This document shows positions 19,080-27,531 of a DNA stretch of 64,000 nucleotides, one piece after another. Both the position numbers and the translations under genes were made by a program. This DNA comes from GCA-2746795 sp963747345 (lineage in GTDB: Bacteria > Chloroflexota > Anaerolineae > Promineifilales > Promineifilaceae): assembly GCA_963747345.1 (NCBI GenBank), contig CAVVFA010000001.1:1-64000 (forward strand), in the 5' to 3' direction. Every line of letters begins with the position of its first letter. The first letter of the stretch is position 1. The notes under the pieces were generated by a model, which was given only the letters and a program-made list of their open reading frames with translations, made no database searches and was not told where the DNA came from.

Positions 19080-20534
19080 TTAATCGATGATATTAACGAC
19101 GCAACGGAAACCGGTGTTGCTCGAAGCATTTGTTGGTGGGAGTGAATCTCGGTTGGTTGCTCTGACTTGATTGTTCGAATGGAAGTAACTACCCCCACGT
19201 CTTACTTTAGCATTCGCTGTGATCGCATTGAGGGGTTGGTTAGCAGGTGAATTTTGATAGTAATTGTAGTTGTACCAATCCGAAACCCATTCATAAACAT
19301 TGCCAGACATATCTAATGCGCCAGACCAACTCGCGCCATTGGGAGAAGATTTCACAGGCTGGGCGTAATTGACACATCCGGCATAGTTTGCTTTTTGGCA
19401 TGTAGGTGCATCATTTCCCCATGGATAGATACGACCATCTGTCCCTCGGGCGGCATATTCCCATTGAGCTTCTGTTGGTAAAGTCGCGCCAACCCAGTTA
19501 CAGTAAGTTAAGGCATCATTCCAGGTGACATTGACACGTGGGTAGTTGTCTGTGCTTGCTAATTGCCCTGCAGAAGCAACCTGGTTACAAACCCCTTCAT
19601 CAACGCAAATTTGATATTGTTGATTGGTTACTTCAGATTCATCAATCCAAAAAGCTTTTAAGGTAATTTCATGACGTGGGTATTCATCCCCTTCTGCAGA
19701 TTTGTCTGAAGAACTTGCACCCATTTGGAAACTTCCTGCTGGTACATAAAACATGCGTTGATTATCTTGGTCTCTGCTGCTTGTACTCAGGAGTCCTAAT
19801 TCTATGAGTGGGGTAGGTGTGTCAGTGGGCAGGGGTGTCTCTGTTGGAATAGGTGTGTCAGTTGGTAGCGGTGTCTCTGTTGGTACGCTTGTAGGAATAT
19901 CCGTTTGTTCAATAACGGCCGTTGGTGCGGGTTCTGTTGTATGGGTGGGTTCGGGAACGGCCGTTTCGATAATTGCCTCTGTTGGTTCAACAATATCGGT
20001 GGGTTTGGGTTCTGGTGTATCTTCTTCGATTGTTGGTTTAATTATTTCTGCCACTGACGTGGGGCTCGATGGAGACGATACACTTTCTTGAGACCGATTG
20101 TTGCTATTTGCAAAAATATACACCACTGCTACCAAACCAAGCACAACAACAACCGCAATGATGATATAAGTCGGATTTATTGGAAGAGTTGCTGCTTGTG
20201 TTGATGGTTGAGGCGCAGGAGGAGAGGGCGGTTGAGATGAAGAAGGTGCTGGTGAAGTTTCGATTTCGTTCAACCTGGCTCGGATTTTTTCCAGGTCTGT
20301 TTGCAGGGAAAGATTTTGTTTTTCGATTACGTCTAAAAGGTCATTAAGCCGATTTTCATTATCCAGTTGCTTAACAAGACTTCGACAACGCTTGGGAATA
20401 TTTCCTTCAAAGTCGTCGAAATCGATGTCCAGTTCAAAGCAAAGGACGCCCAATTCATCTTCATTAAATTTATCATCTAGCATTTTGATAATATCGTTGA
20501 GGGGATTGTTGTAATGATCTGCATCTACAGTCAT
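19080..20534 (-). CDS. EAD-like domain / TM / FGE-sulfatase fusion protein
   Basis: 484 residues in four parts. Residues about 10-70 form a helical acidic module (FNEDELGVLCFELDIDFDDF and RCRSLVKQLDNENRLNDLL), resembling effector-associated domain 7. A short coiled coil (about 68-92) follows. After a Pro-rich linker comes one membrane helix (YIIIAVVVVLGLVAVVYIFA, about 127-146), then a long Thr/Pro/Glu linker with repeated LPTDTP/IPTETP units. The last 220 residues are a formylglycine-generating-enzyme-like (FGE-sulfatase) domain: FYVPAGSFQMGASSSD, WIDESEVTNQQYQICV, ARGTDGRIYPWGND, DMSGNVYEWVSDWY and VRRGGSYFHSNNQVR. The EAD module faces the cytoplasm and the FGE domain the outside if the helix inserts N-in. 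EADs and FGE domains are known parts of bacterial conflict or signalling systems. No partner gene lies next to it. Confidence 0.75.
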   Translation of the reverse strand: MTVDADHYNNPLNDIIKMLDDKFNEDELGVLCFELDIDFDDFEGNIPKRCRSLVKQLDNENRLNDLLDVIEKQNLSLQTDLEKIRARLNEIETSPAPSSSQPPSPPAPQPSTQAATLPINPTYIIIAVVVVLGLVAVVYIFANSNNRSQESVSSPSSPTSVAEIIKPTIEEDTPEPKPTDIVEPTEAIIETAVPEPTHTTEPAPTAVIEQTDIPTSVPTETPLPTDTPIPTETPLPTDTPTPLIELGLLSTSSRDQDNQRMFYVPAGSFQMGASSSDKSAEGDEYPRHEITLKAFWIDESEVTNQQYQICVDEGVCNQVASAGQLASTDNYPRVNVTWNDALTYCNWVGATLPTEAQWEYAARGTDGRIYPWGNDAPTCQKANYAGCVNYAQPVKSSPNGASWSGALDMSGNVYEWVSDWYNYNYYQNSPANQPLNAITANAKVRRGGSYFHSNNQVRATNRDSLPPTNASSNTGFRCVVNIID

Positions 20535-20946
20535 GGTAACACCTGTCTTCGTTTGTACCCGTGGTTGATAAATTTAAGATTGAATTAGACTTGTTTGAAT
20601 TGCAAAACGGTAACGGAAAGAGAATAAACGCAATTATACAATAATAAGGCATGATGACAATTGCGAAGTGGACTGGGGTCTGTGAACAAACTGCCATTTC
20701 AGGCTCCGAAATGCCAGGGTTTCCTGCCTGCGAGATCGCAAAAAAAGACCTTGCCGCAGAGAGAAATGGTTTCTTTTGTAAGCGTTAGCTGGAATGATTG
20801 GGAGAGGGATGGAAACGGCCGTTATGCTTCACCCATCAGAACAAACTTACTAATCGTTAGATTTTGTTACGTCATTTACGAGGCTAATTTGTTACTTTAG
20901 CACTGCTCTCGTGCCACACCGGTTGAGGATACACTAAATCCCTCTA
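20535..20946. other. Intergenic region with divergent-looking promoter, no gene
   Basis: 412 bases between the FGE gene start and the end of the SDR gene. The only supported site is the minus-strand promoter described separately. One AACGGCCGTT decamer is at about 20815. No RNA or terminator pattern stands out. Confidence 0.4.
20633..20660 (-). promoter_or_regulatory. Sigma-70-type promoter for the FGE-domain gene
   Basis: Read on the minus strand it is TTGTCA (20660-20655), a 16-base spacer and TATAAT (20638-20633). It lies about 100 bases upstream of the ATG at 20534, in AT-rich DNA. No operator-like repeat is visible. Confidence 0.55.
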
Positions 20947-21741
20947 CTACCGCATCACCCAGCCGCCATCGACCGAAATGGTACTCCCCGTCATGTAACT
21001 GCTCGCATCGGAACAGAGAAAAAGTACGGCGTTGGCGACATCTTGCACAGTGCCTGCTCGTTTGAGTGGTAGGTTTTTCTGGATGTGGATTTCACCACTT
21101 TCTTGGGCGATGAAGGCTTCTGTACGTGCCGTGTCAATGAGTCCGGGCAGCACAGTATTGACGCGGATACCGTAAGGGGCGAATTCGCGGGCGCACTCGC
21201 GGGCAAAACCAACCATACCAGCTTTGCTGGCGCAGTAAGCAGACCTGTCGGTTAGTGGCACGGCTACCCCTGCCATCGAGCCAATGTTGACAATGACGCC
21301 GCCTTCCCCTTTGGCTTCGGCCAGGCCATCGAGCTTGTCAAAAACGCCGCCCATCACCCGTCCGCACAACTGGCTCATAAAAAATGTGCCTTTCAGGTTC
21401 ACGTCGATGGTACGCTGCCAATCCCACTCGTCGAGTTTCATGATGGGCTTGGATGGTTCGACAGAGGCGTTGTTGACCAGGATATGCAGACCGCCAAATT
21501 CAGCACGGGTGGTTTCAATAAGATGGGCGCACTGGTATTTGTTGGCGATGTCGGCAGCGATACCGATGGCCTGGCCGCCTGCTTTTTGGATGGAAACGGC
21601 CGTTTTTTCAGCACGATCCGGATTAATGTCATTTACAGCGACTTTAGCGCCAGCGGCCGCCAGGGTGTGGGCGATTGCCGCCCCGATTCCGCGCCCCGCA
21701 CCAGTGACGATAGCAACTTTATTATCTAAACGTAGTTCCAT
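20947..21741 (-). CDS. SDR family oxidoreductase (FabG-like)
   Basis: 264 residues, classical short-chain dehydrogenase/reductase: cofactor loop TGAGRGIGAA (about residue 14), NNAS in place of the more common NNAG, catalytic Ser in NIGSMAG, and YCASKAG with the Tyr/Lys pair. The C-terminal LCSDASSYMTGSTISVDGGW is typical of the FabG/glucose-dehydrogenase branch. It reduces a carbonyl or oxidises an alcohol with NAD(P); the substrate is unknown. It is a single-gene unit; a strong terminator at 21892-21934 lies between its start and the end of the LysM gene. Intact. Confidence 0.85.
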   Translation of the reverse strand: MELRLDNKVAIVTGAGRGIGAAIAHTLAAAGAKVAVNDINPDRAEKTAVSIQKAGGQAIGIAADIANKYQCAHLIETTRAEFGGLHILVNNASVEPSKPIMKLDEWDWQRTIDVNLKGTFFMSQLCGRVMGGVFDKLDGLAEAKGEGGVIVNIGSMAGVAVPLTDRSAYCASKAGMVGFARECAREFAPYGIRVNTVLPGLIDTARTEAFIAQESGEIHIQKNLPLKRAGTVQDVANAVLFLCSDASSYMTGSTISVDGGWVMR

Positions 21742-21891
21742 GTTGTTTCCCCTTGAAAAGCAGTTGTTTAAAAATCCTTACACGGAGGACACTGCGTAAT
21801 CTGCGTAACCTGCGGATTTTTTGATTAGTATACGGGATTTGGAGAGGGTAATCGAATGAAAACGGCCGTTTCCCCATAGCCTAACCTGATC

Positions 21892-21934
21892 AAAAAAGAG
21901 GCTGGAGCGTATTTCATCTCCAGCCTCTTTTTTC
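21892..21934. terminator. Bidirectional intrinsic terminator
   Basis: AAAAAAGAGGCTGGAG...CTCCAGCCTCTTTTTT: a 10-bp GC-rich stem flanked by A and T runs, so it works in both directions. It ends the minus-strand LysM gene whose stop lies 22 bases to the right. Confidence 0.85.
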
Positions 21935-21955
21935 TGGGGAGACCTGACAAATTAA

Positions 21956-23062
21956 TTACTCAAGTCGTTGTAACGACCAGTTATCGAGAAACCAGCCATT
22001 ATTCGATTGTCCAAAGCGATTGCGGAACGCGCCACCCAATCGGATTGTCTGGGCGGTATCTAACGTGAAATCATGCGTTATTGTATTCCGATTCCCGATA
22101 ACCGAGCCAGCCCAATCTGTACCGCCATTGCCTGCAATGATGCGTGCTTCAGCAGAAAGTGGGTCGCCGTTATACACTTTGGTCGCGCCATCATACCCCA
22201 AAACCGAATCAGGAAAATAACTAATAGATAGGCGATAATTTCCCGGCTCAAGGGCAACATCACGGAAAATGGCGAAGCTGGTTGGGGCATCACCCTTGAA
22301 CGCTTTAATGGTTTTTAATCCGTCAAACACAAACATCCCTTGCTCGTTTGGTGGCAAATCGGGACGAGATAGGAGGCGAATTTCTGGCCGGAAATAACGC
22401 CCACCACTGCCCACGGGGTTTGATCCCTCATCAGCAGACATAGACCATCCGTTTGGAAGTTGCCATTCGGAAACGCCTTGGAAGAAATACCAATCTTCTT
22501 CAAAGGAACCGTTCGGCAAAATATTAACGCCCACGGGGACGGCTGGTTGGCTTGGGGCAGGAGCATCCGGCTGCTCAATTGAGGCGATAGCGCCTGTCCA
22601 GCCAGGAATAAGCAGATCTGTGCCAGCCACGAGTATATTGGCATTGCTCATGTTATTGGCGGCCATGATGTCTTCTTCACTCACGCCTGTTTTTTGGGCA
22701 ATAGTGGAGAGTGTATCCCCTGTTTGAATGGTATAATAATCACCTTCGATTGGTTCGGCTGTGGCGACGGGGGCTGTTGTCGCTGTCGGTTCAACAGGAG
22801 CGGCTTCGGTTGCTTCTGGCTGCGTTTCCGCAGCTTCAGTTGCGGTGACGACGAGTGCCACTTCGACAATCCGCGTTACTTCAACTTCGACTACTTTCTC
22901 AACGTTGATGGGTTCGGGGATAAGCCGAGTCACTTCCACCGTGACGGGTATTTCCTGATTGATAATGCGCGTCACTTCAACGGGGTCTGCTGGGGCCGAA
23001 CATGCTGCAAGAACGGCCGTTACCAGCAATAATAAAACAATAATTGTACGAGTTGATTTCAT
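21956..23062 (-). CDS. LysM-domain lipoprotein
   Basis: I chose ATG 23062 (AAGGAAG 8 bases upstream) over a frame extended to 23128, because it begins with a lipoprotein signal peptide: MKSTRTIIVLLLLV... and the lipobox VLAAC. A Thr/Glu/Val-rich linker full of VTR/VEVT repeats leads to one LysM module (YTIQTGDTLSTIAQKTGV...NILVAGTDLLIP), which binds peptidoglycan or chitin-like glycans. The last 190 residues (NGSFEEDWYFFQGVSEWQLP ... GGAFRNRFGQSNNGWFLDNW) form a beta-sandwich resembling carbohydrate-binding modules. It is probably anchored on the outer face of the membrane or in the wall. Intact; ligand unknown. Confidence 0.85.
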   Translation of the reverse strand: MKSTRTIIVLLLLVTAVLAACSAPADPVEVTRIINQEIPVTVEVTRLIPEPINVEKVVEVEVTRIVEVALVVTATEAAETQPEATEAAPVEPTATTAPVATAEPIEGDYYTIQTGDTLSTIAQKTGVSEEDIMAANNMSNANILVAGTDLLIPGWTGAIASIEQPDAPAPSQPAVPVGVNILPNGSFEEDWYFFQGVSEWQLPNGWSMSADEGSNPVGSGGRYFRPEIRLLSRPDLPPNEQGMFVFDGLKTIKAFKGDAPTSFAIFRDVALEPGNYRLSISYFPDSVLGYDGATKVYNGDPLSAEARIIAGNGGTDWAGSVIGNRNTITHDFTLDTAQTIRLGGAFRNRFGQSNNGWFLDNWSLQRLE

Positions 23063-23269
23063 AATAGATTCTTCCTTAAACTCCGCAAGTCGTTTTTTGT
23101 ACGCGCTTGTTTGCGTACCAACGTTCAATTCTATCAGATTTCAAACAATCGCCAGCCTACTTTTCTCCGACGAATGCAAACTTCATCAGATGTTAATTGT
23201 ATTGACTCGATTCAGATACACGCCTTTGTCATAACAGTAAATCCTGAACCCTCACAATAAGAATTTTCA

Positions 23270-23298
23270 TTGACAAGACCTTCTCTCTTTGTTAGTAT
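23270..23298 (+). promoter_or_regulatory. Sigma-70-type promoter for the SAM riboswitch / aspartate kinase unit
   Basis: TTGACA at 23270-23275, exactly 17 bases, then TAGTAT at 23293-23298. It lies about 90 bases upstream of the riboswitch, so the transcript would start near 23305. Confidence 0.65.
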
Positions 23299-23389
23299 TC
23301 GTCGAAATAACTGTGGATAGTTTTACTAAATCTGTGGAAAATATCCCAGTTCTGCTCATAACCAACTTAAAATAGTTAAGAACACACTT

Positions 23390-23521
23390 CTTATCCAGAG
23401 AGGCGGAGGGACCGGCCCTACGATGCCTCGGCAACCATTTTGATGCTAGTAACTAGCAAATGAAAGGGTGCCAATTCCGGCAGAAAGTACTCCTCATTAT
23501 GAGGAACTTCTGGGAGATGAG
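23390..23521 (+). ncRNA. SAM-I (S-box) riboswitch
   Basis: The conserved parts are all present in order: CTTATCCAGAGAGGCGGAGGG, then GGCCCTACGATGCC with CGGCAACC, GGTGCCAATTCCGGCAG, and the closing GGGAGATGAG that pairs with the first bases to form P1. A P4 hairpin (CTCCTCATTATGAGGA) is also visible. This class binds S-adenosylmethionine and usually switches off downstream genes by termination. It is followed by two intrinsic terminators and then an aspartate kinase, the first enzyme of the pathway to methionine, threonine and lysine, which makes biological sense. Confidence 0.92.
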
Positions 23522-23542
23522 ACGTGGCGTACCCGTTATGGT

Positions 23543-23580
23543 AATGCCCCCTCACAACTCCTGGAAGGGGCATTTTGTTT
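23543..23580 (+). terminator. Terminator 1 of the riboswitch expression platform
   Basis: AATGCCCC ... GGGGCATT followed by TTGTTTTT: an 8-bp stem plus T-run, 22 bases after the aptamer. Bases 3' of P1 and the left arm could be sequestered in an alternative structure, as in transcription-controlling S-boxes. Confidence 0.75.
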
Positions 23581-23587
23581 TTAAATG

Positions 23588-23630
23588 GCCCTTCACTCTG
23601 AACGAAAGTGTGTGAAGGGCTTTTTGTTTT
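23588..23630 (+). terminator. Terminator 2, tandem with terminator 1
   Basis: GCCCTTCAC ... GTGAAGGGC followed by TTTTTGTTTT, a 9-bp perfect stem with a strong T-run only 8 bases after terminator 1. Such doubling should make the off state tight. It lies 105 bases upstream of the aspartate kinase start. Confidence 0.75.
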
Positions 23631-23734
23631 CAGGCAAGTTGTCTCTTGAAGAAAAAGCTCCAATATATTTATGATCAACGGCCGTTTGCCAATCAAAAAT
23701 ACATCTGCAAATCGGCGAAGAATGGAGAAATATC

Positions 23735-25147
23735 ATGACATTAGTAATGAAATTCGGGGGCACATCCGTAGGCAGCGCCCAAGCAATCCGCGAGACAGCC
23801 GAACTCATTCTCAATGCAAAAGAGGAATGGGGTTCTGTGGCTGTGGTGGCATCAGCGATGGGCACCAAGCCTGTAAAAGTAACAGATTTATTGCTAGAAG
23901 GCGCAACAACCGCGCTGACTGGTGATGACGAAACCTATAAACGAACGGCTGAACAACTGCGCCAAGTGCATTATGAAACCGTTGACGCCTTGCTCGTTCC
24001 TGAAGGGGAACGGCAAATTGTACTGGCAGAAACCAACCTGTTCATCGACCGTTTTGAGGCGATATGCAAAGCAGTGCTGGTCTTGGGTGAATTGACGCCC
24101 CGCGCCTTGGATGTGGTTGGTGGCATGGGTGAGCAGATGAGCGTGCGCATCCTGGCGGCCTATTTGCGCCAACTCGGCCACAAAGCCGAAGCCATCGACG
24201 CCACGGAACTCATTGTGACGGACAGCAACTTCCAAAATGCCTCCCCCTTCTTTGACCTAACGGTTCCCAAAACACAAGCACGTTTACAGCCCATTTTGGA
24301 TGAGGGCGGCATTCCTGTCGTAACAGGTTTTATCGCCGCCGACAAAAATGGCATCACCACGACGCTCGGTCGGGGTGGCTCAGACTTTAGCGGGGCTATT
24401 TTGGGGCAATGCCTCAAGGCTCAAGAAGTATGGATTTGGACCGATGTCGATGGGGTGATGACGGCCGATCCGCGCATCGTCAGTAACGCTAAATCCATCC
24501 CCACCTTGAGCTATCGCGAGGTTTCTGAACTCGCTTTTTATGGCGCAAACGTGCTGCATCCCAAAACAATGCGCCCGTGCGTGGAAAACAATATCCCCCT
24601 GCGCATCAAAAATACGTTTAATCCCAGCCACCCAGGCACCGTCATCGTACCGGATAATGGCAGTTTAAATGGCGGCGCGAAGGCGGTAACAGCCATCAAA
24701 AAACTAAGCCTCATTACCGTAGAAGGGAAAGGAATGCTGGGTATTCCGGGCATTGCTGCGCGCACCTTTGGGGCTGTGGCAAAATCTAACGTCAGTGTGC
24801 TGCTCATCAGCCAGGCATCTTCTGAACAATCCATCTGTTTTGCGACACCCGAAACCAGTTCTGATATGGTGATTGAGGGTCTGGAAGCAGAATTTGTAGA
24901 AGAAATAGCCCGTCAGGATATTGACCGCATTTGGGCCATCCATGACGTGTCGATTGTGACGATTGTGGGTGCGGGTATGCGCGGTACGCCGGGGATTTCT
25001 GGCGCTTTGTTTACAGCGTTGGGCAACCATCAGGTCAACATTATTGCTATTGCTCAGGGGTCATCAGAATGCAGCATTAGTCTGGTGATTGATGGCGACG
25101 AGACAGCAAATGCGGTGAGCCATATTCATGAGGTGATTGTGGCGTAA
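23735..25147 (+). CDS. lysC: Aspartate kinase
   Basis: 470 residues, intact monofunctional aspartokinase of the longer (ThrA/LysC-III-like) type. The N-terminal kinase domain starts with MKFGGTSVGSAQAIRETA and has the substrate motifs GRGGSDFSGAILG and WTDVDGVMTADPRIV. Two C-terminal ACT domains (from about residue 315, KKLSLITVEGKGMLGIPG, and from about 400, DVSIVTIVGAGMRGTPG) bind allosteric amino acids. It phosphorylates aspartate, committing carbon to lysine, threonine and methionine. Transcription appears to be controlled by the SAM-I riboswitch and tandem terminators upstream, which implies methionine-dependent control. GGAG about 10 bases upstream supports ATG 23735. Confidence 0.92.
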   Translation: MTLVMKFGGTSVGSAQAIRETAELILNAKEEWGSVAVVASAMGTKPVKVTDLLLEGATTALTGDDETYKRTAEQLRQVHYETVDALLVPEGERQIVLAETNLFIDRFEAICKAVLVLGELTPRALDVVGGMGEQMSVRILAAYLRQLGHKAEAIDATELIVTDSNFQNASPFFDLTVPKTQARLQPILDEGGIPVVTGFIAADKNGITTTLGRGGSDFSGAILGQCLKAQEVWIWTDVDGVMTADPRIVSNAKSIPTLSYREVSELAFYGANVLHPKTMRPCVENNIPLRIKNTFNPSHPGTVIVPDNGSLNGGAKAVTAIKKLSLITVEGKGMLGIPGIAARTFGAVAKSNVSVLLISQASSEQSICFATPETSSDMVIEGLEAEFVEEIARQDIDRIWAIHDVSIVTIVGAGMRGTPGISGALFTALGNHQVNIIAIAQGSSECSISLVIDGDETANAVSHIHEVIVA

Positions 25148-25292
25148 GGGCAGTGAACAGTGTTCAGTGAGCAGTGAACAGTGACCTACACTGTGAACTG
25201 TTACACTGTTCAACTTGTTTGTTCGCCTACATTCGGGTAAAACTTCGCCGCAGGCTGATTGGACTGCGAGTTTTCTTTTTGGAGTAGCTGTG

Positions 25293-25448
25293 ATGGGCAA
25301 GACATTGTGCGATTTAGACAAGTTGTTGAAGGATAATTTTGACGACTATTGCAAGTTGGTGGATAGACCCAATTTTGTCTGCAAAAAGTGTGGACGCGCT
25401 GCGAATGAGAAGAAGTTCTTGTGCAAAGGGCAGAAGATAAAACGATGA
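25293..25448 (+). CDS. Small Cys-rich protein (51 aa)
   Basis: 51 residues starting at ATG 25293, with GGAG 9 bases upstream. It is acidic at the N-terminus (CDLDKLLKDNFDDYCKLVD), then has FVCKKCGRAANEKKFLCKG, whose CxxC plus a further Cys suggest a half zinc ribbon. Its stop TGA overlaps the ATG of the next gene (ATGA at 25445-25448), so translation of the SDR gene is probably coupled to it. No function is recognised. The same-strand coupling and clear ribosome-binding site support a real gene. Confidence 0.65.
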   Translation: MGKTLCDLDKLLKDNFDDYCKLVDRPNFVCKKCGRAANEKKFLCKGQKIKR

Positions 25449-26352
25449 AGGGGACTAACACAGGGAAATTACTATTGGGGGCAACGGCCGTTACCGCGTT
25501 ATCAGCAGGTGGTTATTGGTTGTATGAGGAGATGGTGGGGAGCAAGTCAGCCGTTACCCATACCCCAAAACGGCAGTTACGTCCTCATCACCGGCGCGTC
25601 TAGCGGCATTGGTGCCGAATTTGCCCGACAATTAGCTGCCGCTGGCTTCAACCTCGTATTGACGGCGCGGCGTGAAGACAAACTCGCTGCCCTCGCCACC
25701 GAGTTACAAACAGAACACAACATTATCGCAGAAGTCATCGCCGCTGATTTGGCCCAGTCCGAAGATGTGGCGCGGTTAGAAGCACGTATTGCGGAATTGA
25801 ATCTGGCCGTTCTCGTCAACAATGCTGGGTTTGGGACGACGGGCGGCTTGCTGGCCTCCGACCTTGGCTCAGCAGATGGCAATGCTTAACGTCCAGGTAA
25901 TGGCCGATTATGCGCCTGTGTCGGGCGGCTCTACCAGGCATGACGGCAACGGGGCGGCGGCAGTCATCATCAACGTCTCCTCCATCTCCGCCTTCTTCCC
26001 CTCTCCGGGCGATGTCAACTATCCGGCAAGCAAAGCGTATCTGAACGTATTTTCGCAGGCATTGCAAGCTGAAGTGTTAGATTCCGGCATTATCGTGCAA
26101 GCGTTGTGTCCGGGCTTCACCGTGACCGAGTTTCACGACACAGAAATCATGACCGAGTTTAACCGCGAAAAAGTGCCGTCTGTCCTGTGGATGACAGCCG
26201 AGCAGGTGGTCAGCCACCTCCCTGCATTCGCTCAATCCAAACCGTGTCATCTGCATTCCGGGCCGACGGTATCAACTGATGGTCGCTGGCACAAAAAGCG
26301 GCCCCACTTCTTTACTATTAAAAATTGCCCGCAAATTTCGCCAGCGGGTTAG
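25445..26352 (+). pseudogene. Membrane-anchored SDR oxidoreductase, frameshifted
   Basis: An N-terminal hydrophobic anchor (KLLLGATAVTALSAGGYWLY) leads into a short-chain dehydrogenase: YVLITGASSGIGAEFARQL, VNNAGFGTT, then NVSSISAFFPSPGDVNYPASKAYL with the Ser-Tyr-Lys catalytic triad, and VQALCPGFTVTEFH. The frame changes at about 25560, 25850-25880, 25915-25970 and again near 26225, so four short indels break a protein whose residues are otherwise well preserved. The family (DltE/YqjQ-like classical SDRs) uses NADP to act on lipids or other hydrophobic substrates. The breaks may be sequence errors. Confidence 0.7.
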
Positions 26353-26361
26353 ATAGAAAAA

Positions 26362-26430
26362 GGTGGCAGAGTGGCAAAGTGGCAGGGTGAAAATCACCTT
26401 GCCACCTTGCAACTTTGCAACCTTGCCACT
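26362..26430. terminator. Inverted-repeat hairpin between SDR and uppP
   Basis: GTGGCAAAGTGGCAGGGTGA ... TCACCTTGCCACCTTGC forms a stem of roughly 15 pairs with small mismatches. The T-run is weak, so it is either a poor terminator or another dispersed repeat. Confidence 0.4.
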
Positions 26431-26445
26431 TCATAAGGATTATTT

Positions 26446-27262
26446 ATGAGCATCATCGAAGCAATCATTTTAGGCATTATTCAGGGAGCGACTGAGTTTC
26501 TCCCTATTTCTAGTTCAGGGCATCTTGTTTTATTGCCTACTATTTTTCAACATGACGCAGCCAGACCTGGCGATGGTGGGGCTGGTGCATTTGGGTTCCC
26601 TGCTGGCTGTGTTGGTTTATTTTCGGCGCGATTTGTGGAATATTATAACGGCCGTTCTCGTTGGACTCCGTGATCGCAAACCCATGGGTACAACCGATGC
26701 TCGCTTGGGCTGGTTTATCGCCGTCGGCTGTATTCCAGCGGCTGTTGCCGGAATCTTGTTGGAAGATTTCTTGGACGGCATTTTCGGCCAACCTACCTGG
26801 GCCGCCTTCTTCTTGCTCGTCACGGCCGGACTGCTCGTCTTGGGCGAAAAGCTGATGTCGGGCGACAAGACCTTTGACACGATGACCTGGACAGACACCA
26901 TCGTGATAGGTCTCTTCCAGATGATGGCTTTATTGCCGGGCATTTCCCGCAGCGGCAGCACCATCGTCGGCGGGTTGCTTCGTGGTCTCGACCGGCCTCA
27001 AGCGGCGCGATACAGTTTTCTGCTGGGCGTGCCTGTCATTTTGGGCGCAGGCTTGCTTTCCGTGCTGGATATTGTCACCGATCCCACGTTGACCACGAGT
27101 CCGTTTGCCTACGTGGCAGCCTTTATTTCAGCGGCACTGGTTGGTTATTTGTGTATCTACTTTTTGCTGAGTTGGGTACGCAACCACAGCCTCTATATTT
27201 TTGCGGCTTACTGCGCCTTTATGGGCGGCGGTTATTTGTTGTATTCGTTTATCAGTGGTTAG
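26446..27262 (+). pseudogene. uppP: Undecaprenyl-diphosphatase UppP (BacA), single-base frameshift
   Basis: The gene starts at 26446 with MSIIEAIILGIIQGATEFLP, where the (E/Q)xxxE motif is visible, then SSSGHLVL. One extra C near 26548 (ATTTTTCAACATG) shifts the frame; reading on in the next frame gives the full remainder of the protein, including LLPGISRSGSTIVGGLLRG (the catalytic PGxSRSxxT motif) and seven further membrane helices. The enzyme recycles undecaprenyl pyrophosphate for peptidoglycan and surface glycans and is normally important for growth. A single-base insertion in an otherwise perfect sequence is most likely an error. Confidence 0.85.
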
Positions 27263-27273
27263 TTCTCTAATTC

Positions 27274-27434
27274 GTAGTGCGTATGGTGTAACGAATTTAC
27301 TTAATAGACTTGTTCCTGAATAAAAAAGGGACACTGATACTGGCGAACACTGATGGTTTCTTATCAGCGTTCGCCAGTATCAGTGTCCTAAAAATTTACC
27401 CTGGTTATTTGGGAACAACTCTAATACGCACTAC
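27274..27434. repeat. Three nested inverted repeats (161-bp palindromic element)
   Basis: The outer arms are GTAGTGCGTAT (27274-27284) and ATACGCACTAC (27424-27434). The middle arms are TTGTTCC (27310-27316) and GGAACAA (27412-27418). The inner arms are 26 bp each (27329-27354 and 27363-27388) with one mismatch around an 8-base loop. A-rich and T-rich flanks could also make the inner hairpin a terminator for uppP. It looks like a small non-autonomous mobile element. Confidence 0.75.
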
Positions 27435-27500
27435 GCACTATATCAATCATTAACTGAATCCCCTGTATTCTTTCAATTTCATAGCGATTTCTTGAATATG

Positions 27501-27531
27501 TAGACAAATTAGCAGGCTCTAGCCGTATAAT
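27501..27531 (+). promoter_or_regulatory. Possible promoter for ornithine aminotransferase
   Basis: TAGACA at 27501-27506 and a perfect TATAAT at 27526-27531 with a 19-base spacer. The -10 box is strong and the -35 weak. About 265 bases of leader would precede the gene. Confidence 0.45.
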
